Shown: positions 10,537 through 19,600 of the stretch, in pieces
How positions within the stretch are numbered: the first letter of the stretch is position 1
How the letters are laid out: each line of letters begins with the position of its first letter
NCBI GenBank assembly: GCA_000818945.1
Contig: KN805371.1
Span: 996,334-1,060,333, forward strand
DNA length: 64,000 nt
Direction of reading: 5' to 3'
DNA from: Schizochytrium sp. CCTCC M209059
Lineage: Eukaryota > Sar > Bigyra > Thraustochytrida > Thraustochytriidae
The notes under the pieces: generated by a model
The model's input: the letters and a program-made list of their open reading frames with translations, nothing else
Database searches by the model: none
Told to the model about the DNA's origin: nothing
Translations under genes and position numbers: made by a program

Positions 10537-10995
10537 ATGGAGAGCGCCGGGGACGCTGTGGCACGCGGCCTCCAAACGCGGTTGGCTGCGCTGCAGGCGC
10601 GAACAGAGACTCTCGGCGCGCAGCAGCTAGCGGTGCTGCGCGACGCCTCGAACTGCCGCGCAGATCTTGCCGTGGCGCGCGACGTTTCGATGCTGCAACG
10701 CGTGGAAGAGACTTTAGCGCGCTGTCCGGAGTACGAGGACCGCGTGCGCAGGCTCGCAGAGCGCATGCGTGCTGTAGACGCGCGCGCTGCGGCCCTTCGG
10801 GCCAGAGCTGAAGCAGCACGCGCCGCGATCGAGGCCTCGAAGGCTCGAGATGCGGTGCGTCGGCAAGAAGAGGCTCGTCTCGACGAGCAGACGCGGGTCG
10901 ACGGCGCGAGCAGACCGCAGGCGCGCCCTGCCGTCCAAGCGATCAGGGTCTCGCACAAGGCAAGCCACAAAAGAAGAACCGCCGAGCTGTCATGA
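10537..10995 (+). CDS. Small coiled-coil protein, function unknown
   Basis: A 152-residue predicted protein. Residues 1-105 form a nearly continuous amphipathic helix rich in Ala, Arg, Glu and Leu, and the last ~45 residues are basic and disordered. Size and layout recall small helical subunits of complexes such as BLOC-1/BORC (Snapin or KxDL types), but I see no diagnostic motif, so this is only a suggestion. The start is the first ATG (AACGATGG). It lies 191 bases after the large coiled-coil gene on the same strand and 100 bases before the convergent MYST gene. Because helical Ala/Arg frames are common in GC-rich DNA, transcript evidence is needed for certainty. Confidence 0.55.
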   Translation: MESAGDAVARGLQTRLAALQARTETLGAQQLAVLRDASNCRADLAVARDVSMLQRVEETLARCPEYEDRVRRLAERMRAVDARAAALRARAEAARAAIEASKARDAVRRQEEARLDEQTRVDGASRPQARPAVQAIRVSHKASHKRRTAELS

Positions 10996-11095
10996 ACTTT
11001 TTACAAGGTCGAAAATCCGAGATATGAGCACGACGAGCGTCTTGTTGGAGACTTGCTTGCGCGCCAAGGACGTCATACATTGAAATTGTAGTTAT

Positions 11096-12541
11096 TCAGG
11101 AGAACTGCGGCTGGAAAGAGGCTGGCTCGGCCTTGCGCTTGGCCTTGATGGACCACTTGTCTCGTTTGACATCGACTTTCAGTGGTGCCCAGTGCAGGCG
11201 CTCTGGGTCAACGCGCACACCTTTAAGCGGAAACTTTTTTAGCTTTTCGCGTAAAAAGTTCTCGTCGACGCAGATCACGTGGCGACCGTTGACACATTTA
11301 GTGAGGCCGAGAAATTTGAGCGCAAGAACCACGTCCTCGGTCTTAATTGACGTGTGCTTTGTGATATCAATGACCGAGATGGCCTCATTGTTCATTTCGA
11401 GCAGGGCCTCGAGCACGGCGTGACACCAGTATGACCGGTACGAAAGCTGCCCAAGGTCACTGAGGGGCTTTTCCGGGGATCCCACCTTTTCCTCCTTTTT
11501 GGATAACTCGTAAGAAAATGAAATGAGAAATTTGCCGTAGCCCTTGCGCTGGTACGGAGGGAGAGTGAGGATGCACGCGAGATTGTAGCCTTGCTCGCTA
11601 TACTTTTCCTTGCTGTAGTACCCTACCGGATGGTATCCCTTTTCGTCGTACTCGCAGAGAACGTAAAAGAGAAAGGGATCCACATCCCAGTGGAGCGTCT
11701 TGTGATCGAGAAAGAACTTGGCCAAGTAGCTCAGATTTTGCGAATAAATCTTGGACTTGGCGCCGTCGACCTCGAACATGGAAAGTTTGTTCTCGTCGTC
11801 GCGATAAATCTCGTCGCCTGGCGGGTGACGAATCTTGCACCGCCGGTAGTGCCGCTCGAGTTCCGACTTGTGCCTGTACATGTCTAGCGTGAACTCGCTC
11901 ACGTAGAGGATATCCACTGAGCCCTCGGGGAAAAACTCGCGTGGGATTGGGGAGAAATACCACGTGTCGATAATGTTTCGCCCAAGTTCGATGCGATTGA
12001 CATTTTTCACCTTGGTGATTTCTTCGTGTTCGCGGATACTGTCTGGGTCCATTCCGTTACTCCCACCGTACTCTTCCTCGACAAACTCGACCACGTCCTG
12101 TCGCCGCGTGCGTCCCGTTGGGTCGTGGTCCATGGCGTCGGGGCCGGGAATCCAGGTGTCCATCCGGCGATTGAATTCCACGTAATGTACATAGTACTTG
12201 ACGGACCCATCTGAATTGTGCTGCACATCAATGACGATGCATGGCCGATACGATCCGTCCTTGCGGTATGGGCAAAAGATCTTGGCGCCTACCTTGAAGG
12301 TGCCGTCCTCGTCGCGCATGTCTTCCCAGTTGCCAGTATCGGCTTCGTCTGCCGGCGTCTTGTTCTTGGCATTCTTGTTTGCCGCGCCTTTACTACTGGC
12401 CCCACCACCATTCTTGCTGTTGTTGTTGCTGCCGCTGCTGCTCGCCTTGCTGCTCTTGCTCGCGGCGCCGTCGCCCTTGCGCTTCTTGGATCCCGCTGCA
12501 GCCTCGTCGGCGCCGCGCCGCTTCGACTTTTGGCCGGGCAT
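11096..12541 (-). CDS. MYST-family histone acetyltransferase (Esa1/Tip60-like)
   Basis: A 481-residue protein with a disordered Lys/Ser/Asn-rich N-terminus, a tudor-knot/chromo-like domain (about 75-145: FKVGAKIFCPYR through DTWIPGPDAM) and a MYST catalytic domain (about 190-470). Catalytic features are visible: the cysteine in YNLACILTLPPYQRKGYG, the adjacent acetyl-CoA loop QRKGYGKFL, and the general-base Glu in SPEKPLSDLG. The family zinc finger is degenerate: the first two cysteine positions read YVSEFTL, while the later His and Cys remain, a state also known in yeast Esa1. It should acetylate histone H4 in a NuA4-type complex. The frame is open further upstream, but MPGQKSKRR at 12541 is the likely start. 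It shares a 346-bp divergent promoter with taxilin. Confidence 0.93.
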   Translation of the reverse strand: MPGQKSKRRGADEAAAGSKKRKGDGAASKSSKASSSGSNNNSKNGGGASSKGAANKNAKNKTPADEADTGNWEDMRDEDGTFKVGAKIFCPYRKDGSYRPCIVIDVQHNSDGSVKYYVHYVEFNRRMDTWIPGPDAMDHDPTGRTRRQDVVEFVEEEYGGSNGMDPDSIREHEEITKVKNVNRIELGRNIIDTWYFSPIPREFFPEGSVDILYVSEFTLDMYRHKSELERHYRRCKIRHPPGDEIYRDDENKLSMFEVDGAKSKIYSQNLSYLAKFFLDHKTLHWDVDPFLFYVLCEYDEKGYHPVGYYSKEKYSEQGYNLACILTLPPYQRKGYGKFLISFSYELSKKEEKVGSPEKPLSDLGQLSYRSYWCHAVLEALLEMNNEAISVIDITKHTSIKTEDVVLALKFLGLTKCVNGRHVICVDENFLREKLKKFPLKGVRVDPERLHWAPLKVDVKRDKWSIKAKRKAEPASFQPQFS

Positions 12542-12887
12542 GCTGGAGGCTGGGCCTGGGCGCGCGTGCTGGAACGCGCGCGCAGCGGGCGTCCCCGTCC
12601 GCGCGAGCGCGCGACGCCAAGACGCGCGCGGGCGGGGCGCGACACCTCGCTGGCAAGCAGGCAAGACGCCGTCGCTCAGGGCTTTGGCGCACGACCGATC
12701 GATCGCCCGTCAAAACCCGAAAACCGTAGCGAGGCCGTTGACGTCCAGGCAAACTTGAACGTGAAGACGCGCGGCGACTCCGACGCGTTGCGGACCTGTG
12801 CGCGCCGGCAAGCAAGCAAGCAAGCAAGCAATCGAGAAGGCTAGGTCTTCGAGTCAGGTCTGAAGACGGCTGCGCTTCGTTGCCAGT
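12542..12887. promoter_or_regulatory. Bidirectional promoter between MYST and taxilin genes
   Basis: A 346-bp head-to-head spacer that must hold both promoters. It contains an (AAGC)n repeat at about 12809-12831, the complement of the CTTG unit found at 680-715 and near SerRS. No TATA box is evident. Confidence 0.5.
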
Positions 12888-14195
12888 ATGGACGCCATGG
12901 CGAGCCCCAAGTCCGCGGTGAGCGGCGACCTGGACGCAACGTATGTGGCCACCGAGGATGAGGCTACCGACGTGGAGGAGGACGCCGTGGAGGTCAGCAT
13001 CGAAGCAGCGGTGGATGGCGAAACAGACATGGAGTCTGAAGCCGGAGCCGTGGACGAAGGGCACGACATCGAGACGCAGCAAACGAAGAGCGAGCTTGCG
13101 GAGCAGACCGAGGAGCTGCCGCCAGCACAAGACGTGAAAGAGGATAATACCAACCAGATCGAGGTCGAGGTCGAGGTCGAAAACGACAACAAGAAGAATG
13201 AGAACCCGGTAGCTACGTCAAACAAGGGAAATGGAAAGGGCGCCAAGAAGACGGATAAGAAAAAACAGAAGAAAAAGAAGGGACCTGCGCAGCATGGGCT
13301 CACGCCGGCCCAACAGCAGACGTTAAAGCAATTGACCGAGAACACCTCGATCCCCGTAGAGAAGCGCCTCAGATCTCTACGCGAGGCGCACGCAGAAGCT
13401 CTTATGCAGCAAAACGGACTCAAAACCTACACCTCGCTGCTTGAAAATCGGCTGGAATTGAGTGAGAGCGAGCTGGCGAAAACGATCAAGCTCAAAGATC
13501 GCTACGAGGCGCTTTGCCGAGAGCTACAGGCCCGCAACAAGGACATAATTGCGAAGAGTGAGTCTGCCAATGCCAAACAAGAAGAGCTTCGCAAGCAATC
13601 AAATGCAGACTTTCAGAGCGCTCTCGACAGCTTGAGCAAGAAGATCGAGTCCAATGGCGAGATGGAGAAGATCAACGGCCAGCTGCACAAGGCTCTCGAG
13701 GATGCGAGCGCGCGTCTCAAGCTCGTGGAAGAGCACCATGCACGGCAGCTCGAGGCCAAGAGCATTGAGCTTCAGCTAAGCGAGGCCAAGGCAAAGCAGC
13801 AGCAGCAAATCACCGAGGGCAGACTGAAAGAGTTTCAGCTGCGCGCACAGCTGCAAGAGACTTTGCTTGAGGAAAACAAGTCGCTCAAAGCATCGCTTGA
13901 ATCTTCGCAAAGCATGTTTGGCAAATTGCACAGCACCGTTGGCGAAACTGACAAGGCGCTCAAGAGCATGCGTCAAGAGATGAAGGGTCTCTTACAGAAC
14001 AAAGCCAAGATCACCGAGGAGAACAAACAACTGCGCGATCGCTACTTGACGCTGCAGGAAACGCACAAGACTGAGACGAAGCGTCTCACCGCTCAGGCCT
14101 CGAAGCAGAGCGCGCAGCTCGATAAGCTCAAGGCTCTTGCGCGCTCGCTCAAGGAACAGCTCGATGCTCGGGATCAAAATCAGGCTGCAAACTAG
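12888..14195 (+). CDS. TXLN-like: Taxilin family coiled-coil protein
   Basis: A 435-residue protein of the taxilin (myosin-like coiled-coil) family, whose members bind syntaxins and act in vesicle traffic. The first ~130 residues are acidic then Lys-rich and disordered. From about residue 135 to 430 there is a long coiled coil containing the family's characteristic core, RYEALCRELQARNKDI, corresponding to the LCRELQxxNK signature. The start ATG (CAGTATGG) is the first in frame. A Glu-Val repeat near residue 92-100 is encoded by a short GTCGAG tandem. An AATAAA at 14223-14228, just after the stop, is a plausible poly(A) signal. It converges on LSM8. Confidence 0.85.
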   Translation: MDAMASPKSAVSGDLDATYVATEDEATDVEEDAVEVSIEAAVDGETDMESEAGAVDEGHDIETQQTKSELAEQTEELPPAQDVKEDNTNQIEVEVEVENDNKKNENPVATSNKGNGKGAKKTDKKKQKKKKGPAQHGLTPAQQQTLKQLTENTSIPVEKRLRSLREAHAEALMQQNGLKTYTSLLENRLELSESELAKTIKLKDRYEALCRELQARNKDIIAKSESANAKQEELRKQSNADFQSALDSLSKKIESNGEMEKINGQLHKALEDASARLKLVEEHHARQLEAKSIELQLSEAKAKQQQQITEGRLKEFQLRAQLQETLLEENKSLKASLESSQSMFGKLHSTVGETDKALKSMRQEMKGLLQNKAKITEENKQLRDRYLTLQETHKTETKRLTAQASKQSAQLDKLKALARSLKEQLDARDQNQAAN

Positions 14196-14803
14196 ACGCA
14201 TTTTTATTACAATTAAAAAATCAATAAAGGAAGGTAGGCAAAAGCTTCATTCGCGATCTTAATCGCTTAGTCTGACTGTTTTGGGGATGCCAACGATGAT
14301 GTGGTCCAGCTATTACGGAAGAAATGTCTTCTCGCGATGCCATGGGTCGCCACTTCGTTCTTTCGGGTCGAAATCCGGTGTCTTTGAGCCCGTGATCCTC
14401 GTCTTTTATGGCAATCCAATTTAATTTTTATTTTTTTTAAGCTGTATCACATTATATTCATCGTGATGGAATCGATAATTTCCTCCCGCGCGTTCTCTTT
14501 TTACGCCCAACAAGGCCCATGTGAAATGTATTTTATCAAAGCAAAGCACGTGCTTGGCAAAATCATGTGCTTGGCAAAATTCAGATGTGAATTCTTTCTA
14601 AATATCTTTTGGAAGTTGCTCAAGAACATTTCTCTACTTTTCAATTTGTTTCAACGTTGGTGTATAGAATGGAAAATGAGATTGCGCTTGATCCCCCCAA
14701 ATTATCAAAAGCAAAGATGACCGAGTATTTCATTCGGAAGACGCAAGAGATCCAAGTCATCACACACCACGTAGGAAAAAGAGTTGAGGCCAAAATCATT
14801 TCG
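14196..14803. other. AT-rich convergent intergenic region
   Basis: The tail-to-tail spacer between taxilin and LSM8 is clearly more AT-rich than the genes around it. It contains two copies of GTGCTTGGCAAAAT (about 14549-14581). Open frames at 14463-14720 and 14609-14989 have AT-rich codons unlike neighbouring genes, and I do not accept them. Confidence 0.6.
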
Positions 14804-15094
14804 TTAGTGCACAATGGGCTTGAGAGGCGCTGCCCGCACGGTCTCAAGGTCTGTCCGCGCTTCGACGTCTTCGTCAAGCTCGCCAATCAGCGCGACATTA
14901 TCGCCGCGAAGAACGAGAAGCCCATATGGGGCAACCTCGCAGCCCTCGTCCTCCGAATAAATGCGTTCGACGCAATCGGTGACAATTAAGTTCGTGCGCA
15001 AGTCCAGGCCATGAAGAGTACCGATGTAGTGACGGCCGTCGTTGGCGATAATGGATACTTTCGTGCCGATGAGCTCTTTCAGGTATCCTGCCAT
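14804..15094 (-). CDS. LSM8: U6 snRNA-associated Sm-like protein LSm8
   Basis: A 96-residue Sm-fold protein, the same length as LSm8 of other eukaryotes. Sm1 motif: VSIIANDGRHYIGTLHGLDL. Sm2 motif: GLLVLRGDNVALIGELDE, with the RGDN signature. The C-terminus (DLETVRAAPLKPIVH) resembles the LSm8-specific tail. LSm8 joins LSm2-7 to form the nuclear ring that binds the 3' end of U6 snRNA for spliceosome assembly. The open frame runs 13 codons further upstream, but the Met at 15094 (MAGYLKELIG) aligns with the known N-terminus. Its presence shows that splicing is active even though few introns are seen here. Confidence 0.95.
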   Translation of the reverse strand: MAGYLKELIGTKVSIIANDGRHYIGTLHGLDLRTNLIVTDCVERIYSEDEGCEVAPYGLLVLRGDNVALIGELDEDVEARTDLETVRAAPLKPIVH

Positions 15095-15958
15095 AATATT
15101 AAACAGTGCCTGCCCCTTGCTCTCCGGTGGCAACCCACGAGAGAATCACGGCTGCCAAGATGACGACAGCGAGCTGCCAAGTTGCGACGGCACGAGGCTC
15201 GGGTCCGAAGAGCGACCTGCTCGGCTCTTCGACCACGACCACTTTCTTGAACTTGGACGAGGTCCACTGTGTTTTATCGCAATACGTCGCGTTGTGTCAC
15301 CAGTACCGCACGGAACCACGCAAGTATTCCCCCCGCGACGAAAAGAGATAGACAAGCAAACGTCAAGTCAGTAACTTCTCTCTCTGAAAACTAAACTGCA
15401 CGACCACACGAATCGCTCCGCTGCGTTGCTGTGACCTTTCTCGCGTCCTCTCGCCTCGCTTTTCCCCCTGCCTCTGCCCTCGCCCTCGGCCTCGGCCTCG
15501 GCCTCGCTCGCTCGAGCAGCGTCTGCGGCGGTTGCTGGCTGGATGGTGCGGCTCCCTCTCGGACTCCGCCTTCGCGCGACGCTGATCTTCCGCAGCACGC
15601 GGCGCCGCCGCAGCTCGCGTGCGAGCGAGTCTGCTTTCCGTCCCTCCCTCCCGGCCCCGGGCCCCGGCCAGCCAGGTCCGTCTCCGCCGCCGAGCGCGTC
15701 TCGACCCAAGCCCAGTCAACTCACGCCCCGAGGGTACTCCACGCCCATAGCGCCGCCGCTCTCGCCTTTGCGCTTTTGCGCCTTCGCCTTTCTTTCGCCG
15801 CCGCGCCGGGGCCCCCGATCCCGGCCTGGCTACCCCAATTCTCCCGGACCTCCGGTACTTCTCGCGCGACCGGCCCGGATTTCCGGGTCGTCCGCGGCGG
15901 CTCCCTCCGCGGCTCGAGCGCAGCGCGCGGCCCGAGGCCGGCCGCGCGGGCTGCAGGT

Positions 15959-16256
15959 NNNNNNNNNNNNNNNNNNNNNNNNNNNNNNNNNNNNNNNNNN
16001 NNNNNNNNNNNNNNNNNNNNNNNNNNNNNNNNNNNNNNNNNNNNNNNNNNNNNNNNNNNNNNNNNNNNNNNNNNNNNNNNNNNNNNNNNNNNNNNNNNNN
16101 NNNNNNNNNNNNNNNNNNNNNNNNNNNNNNNNNNNNNNNNNNNNNNNNNNNNNNNNNNNNNNNNNNNNNNNNNNNNNNNNNNNNNNNNNNNNNNNNNNNN
16201 NNNNNNNNNNNNNNNNNNNNNNNNNNNNNNNNNNNNNNNNNNNNNNNNNNNNNNNN
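15959..16256. other. Assembly gap (298 N)
   Basis: 298 consecutive unknown bases. The length may be an estimate. The flanks are GC-extreme, which probably caused the break in assembly. Confidence 0.99.
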
Positions 16257-16261
16257 TTCGA

Positions 16262-16336
16262 CCGCGCCAGACGCGCGCGCGAGCGGGCGGGCCCAGGCGC
16301 GCGGGCGCGCGGGCGGGCCCAGGCGCGCGGGCGGGC
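16262..16336. repeat. Imperfect GC-rich tandem repeat beside the gap
   Basis: About two copies of a unit of roughly 25-30 bases containing GCGGGCGGGCCCAGGCGCGC, plus shorter GCGCGGGC units. It directly abuts the N run, so the gap probably contains more of this repeat. Confidence 0.6.
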
Positions 16337-16606
16337 AGGGATAAGGGAGCAGACGCCGCGCGCGAAGGGGGCCGACCGGCGGAGCGCGGTTCTGTGCAGG
16401 CGCGGCAAGGGCGAGGAAAGCTATCTGGGAAACTTCGAGGAGTTTTGGGAAAGGGAAACAAACACCAACCTTCTCGGCCCGCGCCCTGCTCCCACGGTTC
16501 ACGACACGCTTCTACTTCGTCACGTCACGCTGCTACATTGTGAGAGAAGCAGCGCGTTCATTGAACATTGCAAAGGGTTGTACACGTTCGCAAGCGAAAC
16601 GTCATC

Positions 16607-19600
16607 ATGGGCACAGGAATCTCCAGGAGCAATGACCAAGAGCCCGAGGGCGATCAGGCCTTGTGGGAACGCCGCGTCTCCAATGGACTCGAGCTCAGTT
16701 CCGAGATTGTATCTCAACAGGGGCAAGAAGTGCTCTCCGACGGCCAGCAAAGGTCTCTGCAAAAGCTCAAGGAGGTGTCTGGGCAAGAGGCCCGCAAACA
16801 GTTCAAGATCGCGTTAAAGCATTCAAATCTCTTCTCCAAAGCCAACAATGAACTCGTAGAAGAGCTTTTCAACGAGGCCTCGGTTCTCTTTGTCAAACGT
16901 GGTGATAAGATTCTCGAAAAGGGTACCATTGGTCAAGTCATGTTTGTCGTAGTCAAAGGTGCCGTCACAGCTATCAAAGACGACTCTTCAAGAACGCGAC
17001 ATCGCGCGCATCGCGATCAAGACCAAGCAGCCGTCGTATCTAAATTTCATACGCTCATCGCTGCAGACGCAGGCCGGAAGAGTGCTAATGATGGTGACTC
17101 CTCCTTGTCTTCCGACACCTCCTCCTCCTCCTCCTCCTCCTCGTCGTCGTCCTCAGATTCTTCGGATCCCGACTCCGACTCCGACTCGCATTCTGGCACC
17201 GATGAAGAAGTGAACGACCGAAGTCAACGCGAAAGGGAGCAGCAGCAGCAGCATCGGCGGCGGCGGCGGCGACGACGACGACGACGACACTCAAGACCTC
17301 GCGATCGCAAATTGCGTGATTGCCAAGCTGAGATCCTCCGCATTGACAAAAGCGATGACGAAGACGACCACGGCGAAAAGGAAGTCGCGCTTCCCGACGA
17401 AGATGACGACTCGAGGGCCGAGGGCGATGATTCTGAATATTCTAATGAAGATACTGACCCCATCGCACGTCGAGGTATCTTCCGTGGTATGTTCAGCATG
17501 CGACGCATGAATACCTTAGGCAGACAGGCAACAAGCATCGAGGAACGCTCCGGGCCTTCTCAGCGTTCCATGTCCACGCGCAGCACAACAGTTTCTAGAT
17601 TCACCACCTCGCATGGTCCCGAAAGCAAGCGGTTCCCAAGCGAAGGTCACGGCAGTGATGAAAGTCCTTTTTCGTCTCGCACAGGCACAAAATCCGATGT
17701 CCTCAACGCCATCGAGACGGTCGAGGACACAGAGTATGGTCGAACTCACACTGGCTTTGGTTCCTCTGTAATTTCTGCCCTGAATTCACACAGTTCGCGG
17801 ACGCTTGGACCAGGACGCGCCTTTGGAACCCACTGCGTTCTCCTCAACACCCCGCACTCGTGGACTGTTTCAGCAAAGCGAGATACTCTTTTGCTCGCGA
17901 TTCATAGCGCCCAGTTCCAAGAGGCCACACAGCGTGTGTCGCAACGAAATCGTCTGCGCCAGAGTCGAGCGGAACGCATGCCCTGGTTGCAGCGTTTTCC
18001 TTTTCTACACAACCTTGACTCTTCAAGTCTGGCCCGATTTGCCGAAATTCTTTCACCGCGTTTATTCGGACCTGGCGAAACCGTGTGCGATGTCGGCAAG
18101 CCTCTCGAGGGCATGTATATTGTGTTGTCGGGCACTCTTGCCATGCGTGATTTAAGCGGAGAGGAAGTGAGCTGGTTTCGTCAAGGGGACTGTGTAGGGC
18201 GAGGTATTTTTTTGCTCGCCTCCGATAAACTGATGTCGCGCTCCAAGACTGTCGCGCTCCGAAATGGCCTCGAAGTTTGCGTGTCGGGCGAAGAACATGT
18301 CGAGTGTCTCTTCCTAAACTGGCAGGAGATTCTCTACCGTTCGCAGTCCTCAGCCGCCTCCCCTCCGGCTCTCGAGGACTTGCTCGAGTCAAAGGATACA
18401 GACGATTCCGACAGTGGCACTAGAATCGGTAAAGTCGGTCAAACAGGCGCGTACATGGTTGATGACGACGACGACGACGAGAAAGAACATAGTGGCGGCA
18501 ACAGCGACAACAATTGCGACGACGAGGAAGACGAAAGCAATATCGGCACAAATCGAGAAGATGGAGAAGAGGAGGACGAGATTGAACGGCGAACGCGGGA
18601 ATCCTTCATGGTGCAAAATCGCTCGCTCGTTGAAATCAGTGCAGAGGTGAGCGACAGTCTCGCTCGTGACATGCTGCAGTCGTGTTCCTTGTTTGGCTTG
18701 CTCAGCATCGCAGAGATTGGGGCACTTGTGGACAACTTTGAGCTCTGCATTGCTGCAGACAATGAAGTCATTCTCTCCGAGGGAGACTCCACGAGTGCTG
18801 ACGACGCGCTTTACATGGTCCTGCACGGCGTCGTCGAGCTCTCAGGTCAAGTTAGCTCTCTGCCCGAGTCCGGCCCATTCCATGGCAGCCTTTCGCGCGA
18901 AAGCTCGCGCGAGATGTCCTGGAGGGCGAGTCTTGCGGTTCGAAGAGCCCGGAACCAGCACGGCCTTTCGTTCGATTCCATGGATGGCGCGTCCAGTCCA
19001 CTTTCTATGCCTCTTGTGCATGAGACGGAAAAGGTACTACTTCTCGATGGCGACACCTTTGGGGAGGATTGCCTCGACCAGCAACCCGATGACGTCCACA
19101 TGGTGACCTGCCGTGCTCGTGGCGCCGTGGTCTGCGCTCGGTTCTCTCGCAAGCTTCTCAAGAAGGAAGGTGTTCTGGATAAAATTCGCCGCATCTATGT
19201 TGGGGAACCGCAACAACCTGCGTCTGAGAAGCGCAAATCATCAGTGTCCTCGGCCGGCGGACGTCGTCGCGTTTGGCGAAGACTTGCTGCCATGTCTTTG
19301 GCAAAGTCCTTCTCCATGAGCAACAATTTTCTTTTGCTGCATGAGCTCCTCGAGTTCGAATCTACAGACGACGGCACAATGCAAGCTCGCCGTCGTTCTC
19401 TCAAGCAGACCATCAACAAGTCCAATCTCAAGGTTGTCTCAAGGTTGCACGAGACGTGGACAACGAATGTCTTTTTGGCGATGCACACACCAACGATTCA
19501 GCTCTGTGTTGTGAAAAGCACCAATGTTGATCGGGCCTATAAATCTGGCATGGGCAAGTATGTTCTCGCCGAGCAGACTATTCTCTCTCAGCTTGAGAGC

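Larger units (their letters stand above)
15095..16606. other. Very GC-rich divergent spacer with assembly gap
   Basis: A head-to-head spacer between LSM8 (-) and the kinase gene (+). It is extremely rich in G, C, Arg, Ala and Pro codons, with overlapping open frames on every strand, so I accept none. It includes the run of N at 15959-16256 and short direct repeats on the right flank of the gap. An unannotated exon inside the gap cannot be excluded. Confidence 0.6.

Noticed and set aside
14463..14989. Two AT-rich plus-strand frames in the taxilin-LSM8 spacer
   Set aside because: Codon use is unlike neighbouring genes, they overlap the LSM8 3' end, and no family is recognised.
15363..16543. 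Long frames crossing the N gap
   Set aside because: They are open only because N codons cannot be stops. The flanks translate to Arg/Ala/Pro/Gly without domains.
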